Part shown: positions 54,652 to 63,109 of the stretch, one piece after another
How positions within the stretch are numbered: position 1 is the stretch's first letter
How the letters are laid out: the number at the start of each line of letters is the position of its first letter
Assembly (NCBI GenBank): GCA_040882255.1
Contig: JBBEBP010000014.1
Coordinates: 1-64,000, forward strand
Reading direction: 5' to 3'
Length of the DNA stretch: 64,000 nt
DNA from: PWQG01 sp040882255
GTDB taxonomy: Bacteria > Pseudomonadota > Gammaproteobacteria > Pseudomonadales > Pseudohongiellaceae
The notes under the pieces: generated by a model
What the model was told of the DNA's origin: nothing
What the model saw: the letters and a program-made list of their open reading frames with translations, nothing else
Databases searched by the model: none
Position numbers and translations under genes: made by a program

Positions 54652-54918
54652 TCAGCTCTTCAGCGCAAAGATGGCTGAGTTCAGACGGCTCTTGTGCCGT
54701 GCCGCCTTGTTCTTGTTGATGATGCCCTTGCTGGCCATCCGGTCGATCACGGGGACCGCCTTCTGGTAAGCGGCGGTCGCTTTCTCTGCATCCTTTTCAC
54801 GAATGGCGGCGATCACCTTCTTGATAGAGGTGCGTACCACGGACCGGAAACTGGCGTTATGGCGGCGGCGGTTTTCGTTCTGCCGGGCGCGCTTGCGGGC
54901 TTGTGCTGTGTTAGCCAA
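54652..54918 (-). CDS. rpsT: 30S ribosomal protein S20
   Basis: Small basic helical protein of 88 residues binding 16S rRNA. It opens MANTAQARKRARQNENRRRHN and has the conserved MASKGIINKNKAARHKSRL near the end. It is alone on its strand, next to dps and near murJ, as common in gammaproteobacteria. Confidence 0.97.
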   Translation of the reverse strand: MANTAQARKRARQNENRRRHNASFRSVVRTSIKKVIAAIREKDAEKATAAYQKAVPVIDRMASKGIINKNKAARHKSRLNSAIFALKS

Positions 54919-55008
54919 AGGTGACTCCTTTGTATCCTCAGGTCATCCCGATGCCGTACCCCGGGACGGTTCCGGGCCGGTCAGGAAGTGTAAAATTCAA
55001 GACGCGAC

Positions 55009-55037
55009 ACTATGCCCTCTACGGAGTTGTCTGTCAA
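55009..55037 (-). promoter_or_regulatory. Promoter of rpsT
   Basis: On the - strand TTGACA (55037-55032) and CATAGT (55014-55009) are 17 bases apart. The -35 element is perfect and the -10 is moderate. It lies about 90 bases before the rpsT start. Confidence 0.65.
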
Positions 55038-55089
55038 GCCCTGTGGCTGTGTTATGCTTCCTGTACTGTTCATTGATGGAGTAGATTGT

Positions 55090-55563
55090 ATGAGCACCAG
55101 GATCGATATCGGTATCAACGCTGCGGACCGCGAAAAAGTGGCCGAGGGGCTGGCCCATCTGTTGGCTGACAGCTACACGCTGTACCTGCAGACCCACAAC
55201 TTCCACTGGAATGTCACCGGTCCCCAGTTCCGCGAACTCCACCTGATGTTCGAGGAGCACTACACGGAACTGGCGGTGGCCGTGGACGATATCGCCGAAC
55301 GGATCCGCACACTGGGTGTCGCGGCTCCCGGAACCTACAAGGACTTTGCCAGGCTCAGCGCGATCAGTGAGGTGGACGGGGTGCCGTCCGGCGAGGAGAT
55401 GGTTGACATCCTCACCACCGGACACGAAACGGTCGTCAAGACCTGCCGCAAGGTGCTGAAGCTGGCCCAGGACGCCGACGATGAGTCGACGGTGGCGCTG
55501 GCTTCCGATCGCATGCGGGTCCATGAGAAGACCGCCTGGATGTTGCGGGCCACCAACCAGTAG
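55090..55563 (+). CDS. dps: DNA starvation/stationary phase protein Dps
   Basis: Ferritin-like 12-mer that stores iron and protects DNA from oxidants. The 157-residue protein has the inter-subunit ferroxidase ligands His39, His51, Asp66 and Glu70, in the segments THNFHWN, LHLMFEEHY and VDDIAERI, at the same spacing as E. coli Dps. The lysine-rich N-terminal tail that binds DNA in E. coli is short here (MSTRIDIGIN), so DNA binding may be weak. ATG at 55090 was selected because the Dps fold begins there; an upstream in-frame start lacks support. Confidence 0.95.
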   Translation: MSTRIDIGINAADREKVAEGLAHLLADSYTLYLQTHNFHWNVTGPQFRELHLMFEEHYTELAVAVDDIAERIRTLGVAAPGTYKDFARLSAISEVDGVPSGEEMVDILTTGHETVVKTCRKVLKLAQDADDESTVALASDRMRVHEKTAWMLRATNQ

Positions 55564-55617
55564 GATCACCGCCTTACGGCAAGGGAGCGCGGGTGGTGCT
55601 GCGCTCCCTTGTCTTGT

Positions 55618-56877
55618 TCAGGTCGCCAGCCACCACACCACATAGAAAAGACTGAAGGCACCCAGGTAAACCAGGCCGGCCCAGGCCAGTAGACGCATCC
55701 CGCCATTGATCGCTCCCCGATCCTCCCGGACCAGACTGAAATTCAGCCACGCGAAGAAGGGTGTGGTCACGAACGCCAGGGTCATGGCGAAGGTCAGCAT
55801 GGGGCTCAGCGCCGACTGGAAGAACAGAATGATCATCATGCCAGCCAGCGCCTGGCCGGTGATCCATACAGCCAGCCTTCGCCGCCGCTGGTGGTCCGGC
55901 AGTTCCGGTTCACTGCGGAGCAGGTGAAAGGACTCTTCCAGGGTGCGTGCGTATCCGTCCATCACGGCCAGTGTGGTGCCGAACATGCACATGAAAGCAA
56001 TGAAAGCCACCAGCAGCTCCGACCAGTCACCGATGGTGGCGGAATACATGGCCACCAGCTGCTGAGTGAAAGCGGCCCCGGCCATGGCGATTTCCTGTTC
56101 GGTTCCGTACTGTATCAGTGCACCCAGCGACAGGAAGACCAGCGCCAGGACCACTGCCATCCAGTAGCCCAGGTTGAAGTCAAACAGGGCCTGGGCAGGG
56201 CTGATATTCAGCAGCCGCTGTTTGGAGCGCAGCCACATGGAATTGATGGCGGACAATTCGATTGGCACCGGCATCCAGCCGATCATTGCCACCAGGAAGG
56301 CCAGCATGGACAGCTGCCAAGGCGACGGTCCGCTGAAATCCGGTGCCGCCCGGGCGCCGTTACCCCAGGCGATGATGACGGCAATTACCGTGGCCACGCT
56401 GAGCAGGAACATGATGACCTTGGCGATGCTGTCCAGCAGGCGGTAGTGGCCGCCCAGCAGGATTCCGAGGCACAGCACCAGCAGCAGGACACAGAGCAGG
56501 GTCACGGACAGGTTACCCGGCATGAAGAAGGCCAGCAGGTTGGCGGTCAGCAATAATACCGCAGCCGTATTCACCACGGCTGCGATCAGATTGAGGGCCG
56601 TGAAGGCGATCAGCCAGGCGCGTCCTTTGCGCAGGTAACCCTCCATCAGGCTGGCACCGTGGTTCATGGTGTACTGGACACCAAAACGGAAGAACGGATA
56701 CTTCAGCACATTGACCAGCAGAACCAGCCAGAGTAACTGCCAACCGAACAGGGCGCCGGCCTGTGTGGAAGCGACAAGGTGGGAGGCTCCCACGGCGGCA
56801 GCGGCCATGATCAGGCCGGGACCGAGACTCTGCAGGCGCGAGGCAGCCGGTCTTCCGGAAGAAAGTGTTGGTTCCAT
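55618..56877 (-). CDS. Nramp-related membrane transporter with altered metal-site motif
   Basis: Polytopic membrane protein of 419 residues with about eleven hydrophobic segments and the Nramp fold pattern: GPGLIMAAAAVGASHLVAST in the first helix and the IGWMPVPIELSAINSMWL segment in the sixth. Classic Nramp metal transporters have DPGN in helix 1 and a MPH/A-M site in helix 6; here those places read VGASH and MPVP. It therefore belongs to a divergent branch, and its ion or solute is uncertain. ATG at 56877 has AGGAA upstream; a start at 56958 is less likely. It is convergent with dps. Confidence 0.82.
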   Translation of the reverse strand: MEPTLSSGRPAASRLQSLGPGLIMAAAAVGASHLVASTQAGALFGWQLLWLVLLVNVLKYPFFRFGVQYTMNHGASLMEGYLRKGRAWLIAFTALNLIAAVVNTAAVLLLTANLLAFFMPGNLSVTLLCVLLLVLCLGILLGGHYRLLDSIAKVIMFLLSVATVIAVIIAWGNGARAAPDFSGPSPWQLSMLAFLVAMIGWMPVPIELSAINSMWLRSKQRLLNISPAQALFDFNLGYWMAVVLALVFLSLGALIQYGTEQEIAMAGAAFTQQLVAMYSATIGDWSELLVAFIAFMCMFGTTLAVMDGYARTLEESFHLLRSEPELPDHQRRRRLAVWITGQALAGMMIILFFQSALSPMLTFAMTLAFVTTPFFAWLNFSLVREDRGAINGGMRLLAWAGLVYLGAFSLFYVVWWLAT

Positions 56878-56997
56878 GAAGTGCGTTTCCTGATGGTTTT
56901 TTATTCTGCACAAGGTGCGATAATGGTAATCGGTGAAGCATAAAGGAATTGAAATCACGGGTCTACGCCAGCTGCGGGAGCCGGGGAGTGCAGTACA

Positions 56998-58614
56998 TTG
57001 AGTGACCAGGGAAGAGCCGATCCGGGTGGTGATCCGGGCCGTGAAGAGGCGGATCGGGACGGCGGGCCAGGCCGCCGGGGTTTGCTGCGCTCCAGCCTGG
57101 TCACCGGATCAATGACCTCGATGTCGCGTGTGCTGGGGCTGGTCCGTGACATCGTGCTGGCCCGGCTGTTCGGCCCCGGGGACGGGGCGGATGCATTCTT
57201 CCTCGCCTTCAAGATTCCCAATTTTCTGCGGCGCTTGTTCGCCGAGGGCGCATTCAACCAGGCGTTCGTTCCGGTGCTGTCCGAGTACCGGACGCGTCAC
57301 ACCCATGCCGACGTGCAGCAACTGATCAATGCCACCGCCTCCTGGCTGGGAGGCATATTATTGATGATCACCCTCATTGTGGTGGCGGCAGCGCCCCTGG
57401 TGGCCTGGCCGATTGCCTGGGGGTTCACTTCCGATCCGCAGAAGTTCGACCTGTTCGTGCACATGCTGCGGATCACCTTCCCCTATCTGCTGTTGATTTC
57501 GATGACCGCTTTTGCCGGCTCCATTCTCAACACCTATGGCCGGTTTGCCGTGCCGGCGCTGACGCCCGCGTTGCTGAACCTGTCGCTGATCGCTTCGGCG
57601 CTGCTTCTGTCACCCTGGTTTGCGCAGCCGGAAGTGGCGCTGGCCTGGGGTGTGCTGATCGCCGGTGTCAGCCAGCTGCTGTTCCAGTTGCCGTTTCTGG
57701 TGCGCTTGCAGCTCATGCCGAAGCCGGTGCGGCGGGCGCGCCACGAAGGCGTGCGGCGCATCATCCGGCTGATGATTCCGGCCCTGTTCGGGGTGTCGGT
57801 CAGCCAGATCAATCTGCTGTTCGACACCTTCATCGCCTCCCTGCTGGTCAGCGGCAGCGTGTCCTGGCTGTACTTCTCCGAACGGCTGATGGACCTGCCG
57901 CTGGGCATTTTCGCGGTGGCCGTGGCCACGGTGGTGTTGCCCAGTCTGTCGCGCCGTCACGCCGAACGCAGTCCGGAAGAGTTTTCGGCGCTGCTGGACT
58001 GGGCGTTCCGACTGGTGGTGCTGATCGCCCTGCCAGCCGCGCTGGCACTGGTGCTTATCTCCGAACCATTGATTGTGACCCTGTTCCAGAGTGATAACTT
58101 CACGGCGGCTGATGTGGTACAGGTGACCTACAGCCTGCAGGCCTACAGTCTGGGGCTGGTGGCCTTCATGCTCATCAAGGTCTTTGCGCCCGGGTACTAT
58201 TCGCGGCAGGATACACGCACCCCGGTGACCATCGGTATCATCGCCATGGCGGTTAACATGGTGCTCAATATCGTGCTGGTGTTTGGTATGGGCATGGCGC
58301 ATACCGGTCTGGCGCTGGCCACCTCGCTGGCGGCTTTCCTGAATGCCGGGCTGCTGTTGGCCGGTCTCCTGCGCAGTGGCGCGTACCGCTTCCAGCCTGG
58401 CTGGGGGGCATTCATGCTACGGGTGCTGACCGCCAACCTGTTGATGTCGGTGTTCCTGTTGATGCTGGCCGGGCCATGGCAGGAGTGGCTGGAGCGCAGT
58501 GACTGGCAGCGGGCCGGCCATATGGCGATACTGTGTCTGGGAGGCATGACGCTCTATTTCGCCTGCCTGTGGTTGAGCGGTATGCGGGTGGCGCAATTCC
58601 GTCGCCATGAATGA
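56998..58614 (+). CDS. murJ: Lipid II flippase MurJ (MviN)
   Basis: Integral membrane protein of 538 residues that moves lipid II across the inner membrane for peptidoglycan synthesis. It has fourteen predicted helices and the family opening LLRSSLVTGSMTSMSRVLGL, with ARLFGPGDGADAFFLAFKIPN. The N-terminal extension (about 27 hydrophilic residues) is longer than in E. coli; the TTG start at 56998 has GGGGAG nine bases upstream, but a TTG at about 57079, next to LLRSS, is an alternative start. It overlaps the next gene's upstream start by eight bases. Confidence 0.95.
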   Translation: MSDQGRADPGGDPGREEADRDGGPGRRGLLRSSLVTGSMTSMSRVLGLVRDIVLARLFGPGDGADAFFLAFKIPNFLRRLFAEGAFNQAFVPVLSEYRTRHTHADVQQLINATASWLGGILLMITLIVVAAAPLVAWPIAWGFTSDPQKFDLFVHMLRITFPYLLLISMTAFAGSILNTYGRFAVPALTPALLNLSLIASALLLSPWFAQPEVALAWGVLIAGVSQLLFQLPFLVRLQLMPKPVRRARHEGVRRIIRLMIPALFGVSVSQINLLFDTFIASLLVSGSVSWLYFSERLMDLPLGIFAVAVATVVLPSLSRRHAERSPEEFSALLDWAFRLVVLIALPAALALVLISEPLIVTLFQSDNFTAADVVQVTYSLQAYSLGLVAFMLIKVFAPGYYSRQDTRTPVTIGIIAMAVNMVLNIVLVFGMGMAHTGLALATSLAAFLNAGLLLAGLLRSGAYRFQPGWGAFMLRVLTANLLMSVFLLMLAGPWQEWLERSDWQRAGHMAILCLGGMTLYFACLWLSGMRVAQFRRHE

Positions 58615-58633
58615 ACAAAAAGGTGTACAGCGA

Positions 58634-59740
58634 ATGGACGAACGAAAAAGAGAAATCGACAACTTTCATATCATCGGCTGTGAAGAACTGCCGGAGCCCG
58701 AGACGCTGAAGCGAGAGATGCCGGTTGACGGACCGGCTCTGGAGACAGTGCTGCGCGGCCATCATGACGTCAAGGCGGTGCTGGATGGCCGGGACGACCG
58801 CCTGATCGTCGTGGTCGGCCCCTGCTCCATCCACGATCCCGAGCAGGCTCTCGATTACGCCCGGCGTCTCGCTCCGCTGGCGAAAGAGCTGCGGGACGAA
58901 CTGGTGATACTGATGCGGGTCTATTTCGAGAAGCCCCGCACCACGGTAGGCTGGGAGGGTCTGATCTACGACCCCAATCTGGATGGCAGTCACCATATCG
59001 AGCAGGGCATACGGATCGGCCGGCGGCTGATGCTGGACATCAATGCCCTGGGCCTGCCGATCGCGGTGGAAGCGCTGGACCTGATAACGCCGCAGTACCT
59101 CCAGGATCTGGTCAGCTGGACAGCGGTGGGAGCCCGCACCACCGAGTCACCCACGCATCGCAAGCTGGCCAGCGGCCTTTCTTCCGCAGTGGGCTTCAAG
59201 AATAATGTGGACGGAGGGGTCACGGTGGCCATCAATGCCATCCGCGCCGCCTCGGCGGTCAACACCTTCATCAGTGTGACCGAAGGGGGCCGGGTGGCCG
59301 CTTTTCGTACATCAGGCAACCCTCACTGCCACGTGATCCTGCGCGGAGGAAGTGAACCCAACTATCAGGCGCCTCATGTCGCAGATTGCGAACAAGCCCT
59401 GCGCAAGGCCATGATCAGCCCCAATATCATGATCGACTGCAGCCATGGCAATTCACGGAAGCAACACGAGAGGCAACTCGAAGTACTGGATGATGTGGCT
59501 GGTCAGATTGTGGAGGGCAATCGCTCCATCGTCGGCGTGATGCTGGAAAGTCACATCCATGCGGGCAATCAGCCGATTCCGGATGACCTGCAGGAATTGC
59601 AGTACGGCGTCTCGATCACCGACGCCTGTATCGACTGGTCAACCACCGAGGAAGTGCTGAGGAAGTTTGCAGAAAAAACAAGGCCCGCCTTGCCGGGACG
59701 GCGCAGCGGGCCTGATGAGATGGTTGACGGGGCTGTATGA
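58634..59740 (+). CDS. 3-deoxy-7-phosphoheptulonate (DAHP) synthase, AroFGH type
   Basis: First step of the shikimate pathway: phosphoenolpyruvate plus erythrose 4-phosphate. The 368-residue protein has the type I motifs VVGPCSIHDPEQALDYARR and MRVYFEKPRTTVGWEGLIYDP, a metal-binding cysteine in the former, and DCSHGNSRK near the end. Start at 58634 (MDERKREIDNFHI) has AAGGTG eight bases upstream; an ATG at 58607 overlapping the murJ stop is also possible. Feedback specificity (Phe, Tyr or Trp) is not assigned. Confidence 0.95.
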   Translation: MDERKREIDNFHIIGCEELPEPETLKREMPVDGPALETVLRGHHDVKAVLDGRDDRLIVVVGPCSIHDPEQALDYARRLAPLAKELRDELVILMRVYFEKPRTTVGWEGLIYDPNLDGSHHIEQGIRIGRRLMLDINALGLPIAVEALDLITPQYLQDLVSWTAVGARTTESPTHRKLASGLSSAVGFKNNVDGGVTVAINAIRAASAVNTFISVTEGGRVAAFRTSGNPHCHVILRGGSEPNYQAPHVADCEQALRKAMISPNIMIDCSHGNSRKQHERQLEVLDDVAGQIVEGNRSIVGVMLESHIHAGNQPIPDDLQELQYGVSITDACIDWSTTEEVLRKFAEKTRPALPGRRSGPDEMVDGAV

Positions 59741-59839
59741 TCAGCCGATCGTCATGGATACAGCGACCAGACCCAGCGCCACCAGAGTGATGACACCGAT
59801 GGCCATGGCCATATTACGAAGTATGATACGGTCGTCCAT
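59741..59839 (-). CDS. 32-residue single-pass membrane protein
   Basis: Short gene on the - strand, convergent with and touching the DAHP synthase gene. The product starts MDDRIILRNMAMAIGVITLV and contains one hydrophobic helix of about 18 residues flanked by charges, with no cleavage site. ATG at 59839 follows a strong GGGGAGGGG site by about five bases, which is the main reason to call it real. I recall similar short proteins in related gammaproteobacteria, but cannot name a family. It may be a subunit of a membrane complex. Confidence 0.68.
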   Translation of the reverse strand: MDDRIILRNMAMAIGVITLVALGLVAVSMTIG

Positions 59840-60042
59840 TATCCCCTCCCCAGCAATTGCAGAACACGATTGATAGTCAGCTTGCAGCCTCCATGATGCC
59901 GGAAAAGGAAGGGGAACCGGTTGATCTGCATCAACGCCTGTTACGATAGCGGACCAGCTGTGACGGCGCATTGATTGCTGCCCGGAACTTATCTATTATG
60001 CGGGCTGGTAGTGCCTCTTTTCATGGAACAATGGAGACGACA

Positions 60043-60480
60043 ATGAGCACCTACAACAACATTCTGGTAGCTATCGACGGCTCGGACGAGTCAAACCGGA
60101 TTCTTGACAGGGCCCTGAAACTCGCTGACGACAACAAAGCGCAACTCAGTGTCGTGCTGGTCTTCGAGCCGTTGCTGGGCAATTACTCGTTCGAGCTGAA
60201 CATGGCGGATTTCGAGAAAGTACAGCAGGAGCACCAGGAACAGGTGGCCAAAAAGGTGCGTGAGAGTCTGGCGTCAAAGACGTCCTCGGTGCCGGAGGAT
60301 CGTATCCACTTCCAGCGCGGCAAGGCCGCATCCGAGATCCGCAAGTTGGCCGATGAGCTGAAGGCCGATCTGCTGGTGATCGGCAGTCATGGTCACAACC
60401 CGGTACGCGCGGTGCTCGGTTCAGTGGCCAATGCGGTGCTGCATGGCATCAACTGTGACGTGCTGACCGTCAGGGTGTGA
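60043..60480 (+). CDS. Universal stress protein A family
   Basis: Cytosolic stress protein of 145 residues with the UspA fold. It opens YNNILVAIDGSDESNRIL and has the ATP-binding-type motif GSHGHNPVRAVLGSVANAV, so it probably binds nucleotide. ATG at 60043 has GGAG six bases upstream. It overlaps the aminotransferase gene by 11 bases at the 3' ends. Confidence 0.94.
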   Translation: MSTYNNILVAIDGSDESNRILDRALKLADDNKAQLSVVLVFEPLLGNYSFELNMADFEKVQQEHQEQVAKKVRESLASKTSSVPEDRIHFQRGKAASEIRKLADELKADLLVIGSHGHNPVRAVLGSVANAVLHGINCDVLTVRV

Positions 60481-61666
60481 GCACGGTCTTCAGGGACTGT
60501 ACCAGATAGTCCATATTGTGACTGTTGATCCCGGCGACATTGATCCGGCTGGAATCGACCAGGTAGATGCTGTACTGGTCGACCAGCTTCCGGACCTCTT
60601 CCTTGCTGATGCCCAGGAAGGAGAACATGCCTTTTTCCCGGGTGATGAAACGGAAATCCCCGTTCACCCCGGCTTCATCCAGGGCAGTGGCCAGTAACGC
60701 ACGGGTGTCGTTGATACGGCGCCGCACCTGTCCCAGTTCTTCCAGCCAGACCTGCTTCAGGACATCGTCTGCCAGAATGGTCTCCACGATGGCCGCGCCG
60801 TGATCCGGTGGCATGGACCAGATGCCGCGGGCGATCGAGGCGATCTGGCTGGCACTGATAGCGGTCTGCTCCGCATTCTGCCCGATCACGGTCAATGCAC
60901 CGGCCCGCTCCCGGTAGAGTCCGAAGTTCTTGGAGCAGGAGTTGACCACCACCAGTTCCGGCAGGTTTTCCGCCAGCAGCCGCACCCCCGCAGTGTCCTC
61001 ATCCAGCCCGTCTCCCAGCCCCTGATACGCCAGGTCGATGAAGGGCAGGAATCCGCGCTGCAGGGCCAGGTCGCATACGGCCTGCCACTGGTCTTTGTCC
61101 AGGTCCGCACCGCAGGGGTTGTGGCAACTGCCGTGCAACAACACAACGTCGCCAGGCCCTGCCTGCCCCAGGGTATCCATCATGGCATCGAAACGGACGT
61201 TGTGGCTGCCTTTGTCGTAATAGGGGTAGGTCTCGATCCGTAGCCCGGCGTCGCCCAGCAACGGCACATGGTTGGCCCAGGTCGGGTCACTGACCAGTAC
61301 GCGGGCCTGCGGAGCCGCACGGCGGATGAACTCCGACGCCAGGCGCAGGCCACCGCAGCCGCCTGGCGTCTGGACCGTGACGCGGCGTCCGCCCAGCTGT
61401 TTCACGAGGGACGGGCCCAGCACCAGCTCGGCGATGCGCTGATTGAAGCCGGCCGATCCGGTCGGCCCGACATAGCGCTTGGTGTCCTGTGTCTCGAACA
61501 GATGCTGTTCGGCCTGCTTGACGGCCCGCATGACGGGCGTGTTGCCATTGTCATCCTTGTAGACACCCACGCCCAGATCGATGCGCCGGGGGTTCTCGTC
61601 GGCCTGGAATGCCTTCATCAGGCCCAGGATGGGGTCGGCGGGCAGAGAGTCGAGCGTTTCGAACAT
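60470..61666 (-). CDS. Aspartate/aromatic amino-acid aminotransferase
   Basis: Pyridoxal-phosphate enzyme (class I, AspC/TyrB group) of 398 residues. It opens MFETLDSLPADPILGLMKAF and has RIDLGVGVYKDDNG, the substrate segment GSCHNPCGADLD, and the PLP lysine in NSCSKNFGLYRERAGAL. Aspartate and aromatic aminotransferases share these features, so the specificity is left open. It is next to uspA (convergent) and 45 bases downstream of folD on the same strand. Confidence 0.94.
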   Translation of the reverse strand: MFETLDSLPADPILGLMKAFQADENPRRIDLGVGVYKDDNGNTPVMRAVKQAEQHLFETQDTKRYVGPTGSAGFNQRIAELVLGPSLVKQLGGRRVTVQTPGGCGGLRLASEFIRRAAPQARVLVSDPTWANHVPLLGDAGLRIETYPYYDKGSHNVRFDAMMDTLGQAGPGDVVLLHGSCHNPCGADLDKDQWQAVCDLALQRGFLPFIDLAYQGLGDGLDEDTAGVRLLAENLPELVVVNSCSKNFGLYRERAGALTVIGQNAEQTAISASQIASIARGIWSMPPDHGAAIVETILADDVLKQVWLEELGQVRRRINDTRALLATALDEAGVNGDFRFITREKGMFSFLGISKEEVRKLVDQYSIYLVDSSRINVAGINSHNMDYLVQSLKTVLTP

Positions 61667-61711
61667 GGGGGCGTCCTGTTGTCAGTGGGTCATGGCCGGA
61701 AAGAAATGCGC

Positions 61712-62593
61712 TCAGTCTGCGGCTTTAAGGCTCCGCGCCTTGAGCGTGTTCTGCAGTAGTGAGGCGATGGTCATGGGGCCGACGCCGCCCGGTACGGGCG
61801 TGATCCAGCTACACTGCCCGGATACACTCTCGAAGTCGACGTCACCACTGAGGCGGAATCCGGATTTGCGGCTGTCATCGGGTATACGGGTGATGCCCAC
61901 GTCGATGACAACGGCACCCGGCTTGACCATGTCGGCGGTCACGAAGCCGGCCTTGCCGATGGCCACCACCAGGATATCGGCGGAGGCGCAGATCTCCGCC
62001 ATGTTGCGGGTTCGGCTGTGTACAGTGGTGACAGTGCAATTGCCGGGATTGCTGTTGCGCGACATCAGCACGGACATCGGCGTGCCGACGATGTTGCTGC
62101 GGCCCACCACCACACAATGCTTGCCCTCCGTCTCGATGTCATGACGGGCCAGCAGTTCCATGATGCCGTTCGGCGTGGCCGGGATGAAGGTGGGCAGTCC
62201 CAGACACATGCGCCCGAGATTGGCGGGGTGGAAACCGTCCACATCCTTGTCCGGGTCGATGGCCAGGGTGACGGCGTTCTCGTCGATATGCGCGGGCAGA
62301 GGCAGCTGCACGATGTAGCCATCGATTTCCGGATCCAGGTTCAGGGCTTCCACCTGCTCCAGCAGCGCCTGCTGACTGATGTCGGCATCCAGGCGGATCA
62401 GTGTGGAGAGGAATCCGACCTTTTCGCAGGACAGCACCTTGTTGCGCACGTACGTCTCGCTGGCGCCGTCACTGCCCACCAGCACCGCCGCCAGGTGCGG
62501 AGCCTTCTCGCCGGCCGCCTGCATCTTCTCGACCTGTGCCGCAATCTCCGACTTGATCTGTTCCGAGGTCTGCTTGCCGTCCAGTAATCGCAT
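61712..62593 (-). CDS. folD: Methylenetetrahydrofolate dehydrogenase/cyclohydrolase
   Basis: Bifunctional enzyme of one-carbon metabolism, 293 residues. It has the catalytic YVRNK tyrosine and lysine near residues 51-55, QLPLPAHID, and the NADP site GRSNIVGTPMSVLMSRN. The end PVPGGVGPMTIASLLQNT is the classic FolD tail. ATG at 62593 has GGAG five bases upstream; a start at 62707 is not supported. gloA-like and purU genes nearby also act in small-molecule and folate metabolism. Confidence 0.97.
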   Translation of the reverse strand: MRLLDGKQTSEQIKSEIAAQVEKMQAAGEKAPHLAAVLVGSDGASETYVRNKVLSCEKVGFLSTLIRLDADISQQALLEQVEALNLDPEIDGYIVQLPLPAHIDENAVTLAIDPDKDVDGFHPANLGRMCLGLPTFIPATPNGIMELLARHDIETEGKHCVVVGRSNIVGTPMSVLMSRNSNPGNCTVTTVHSRTRNMAEICASADILVVAIGKAGFVTADMVKPGAVVIDVGITRIPDDSRKSGFRLSGDVDFESVSGQCSWITPVPGGVGPMTIASLLQNTLKARSLKAAD

Positions 62594-62673
62594 TGCCACT
62601 CCGGTGCGCGTTGAAGGGGGCGTTATGGTAAACGAGCACCGGGATCCGCTCAAGCGGAGGTTCCCCCTGCCGT

Positions 62674-63093
62674 CTACCAGGTGCCGGTGTTCTCCATGCT
62701 TTGCCATGGTTCTTGCGGGGGTAGCGGCTCACCGGCCTGCAGCAGTTCAATGGAGATGTTGTCCGGGGATCGGACAAAGGCCATGCGGCCATCACGGGGC
62801 GGCCGGTTGATGGTCACTCCCTGGTCCATGAGCCGCTGACAGGTCTCGTAGATGTCGTTCACGCGGTAGGCCAGGTGACCGAAGTTACGACCGCCGGACA
62901 GCGCTTCCGGGTCCCAGTTCCAGGTCAGTTCAATCTCGGCCTCTTCATCGTCGGGGGCCGCCAGGAACACCAGCGTAAAGCGCCCCTTGTCGTTTTCCTT
63001 GCGTCTTGTTTCACGCATTCCGAGCTTGTTACAGAAAAAATCCAGTGTCTCGTCCAGGTCGCTGACCCGGATCATGGTATGCAGGTATTTCAT
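62674..63093 (-). CDS. gloA: Lactoylglutathione lyase (glyoxalase I)
   Basis: Converts the methylglyoxal-glutathione hemithioacetal to lactoylglutathione. The 139-residue VOC-fold protein opens MKYLHTMIRVSDLDETLDFF. Metal ligands His5, Glu55, His73 and Glu116 match the E. coli GloA pattern (H5, E56, H74, E122), which uses nickel. ATG at 63093 has AGGAG four bases upstream. It is 80 bases upstream of folD. Confidence 0.94.
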   Translation of the reverse strand: MKYLHTMIRVSDLDETLDFFCNKLGMRETRRKENDKGRFTLVFLAAPDDEEAEIELTWNWDPEALSGGRNFGHLAYRVNDIYETCQRLMDQGVTINRPPRDGRMAFVRSPDNISIELLQAGEPLPPQEPWQSMENTGTW

Positions 63094-63109
63094 GGGACTC
63101 CTGTGGGTT

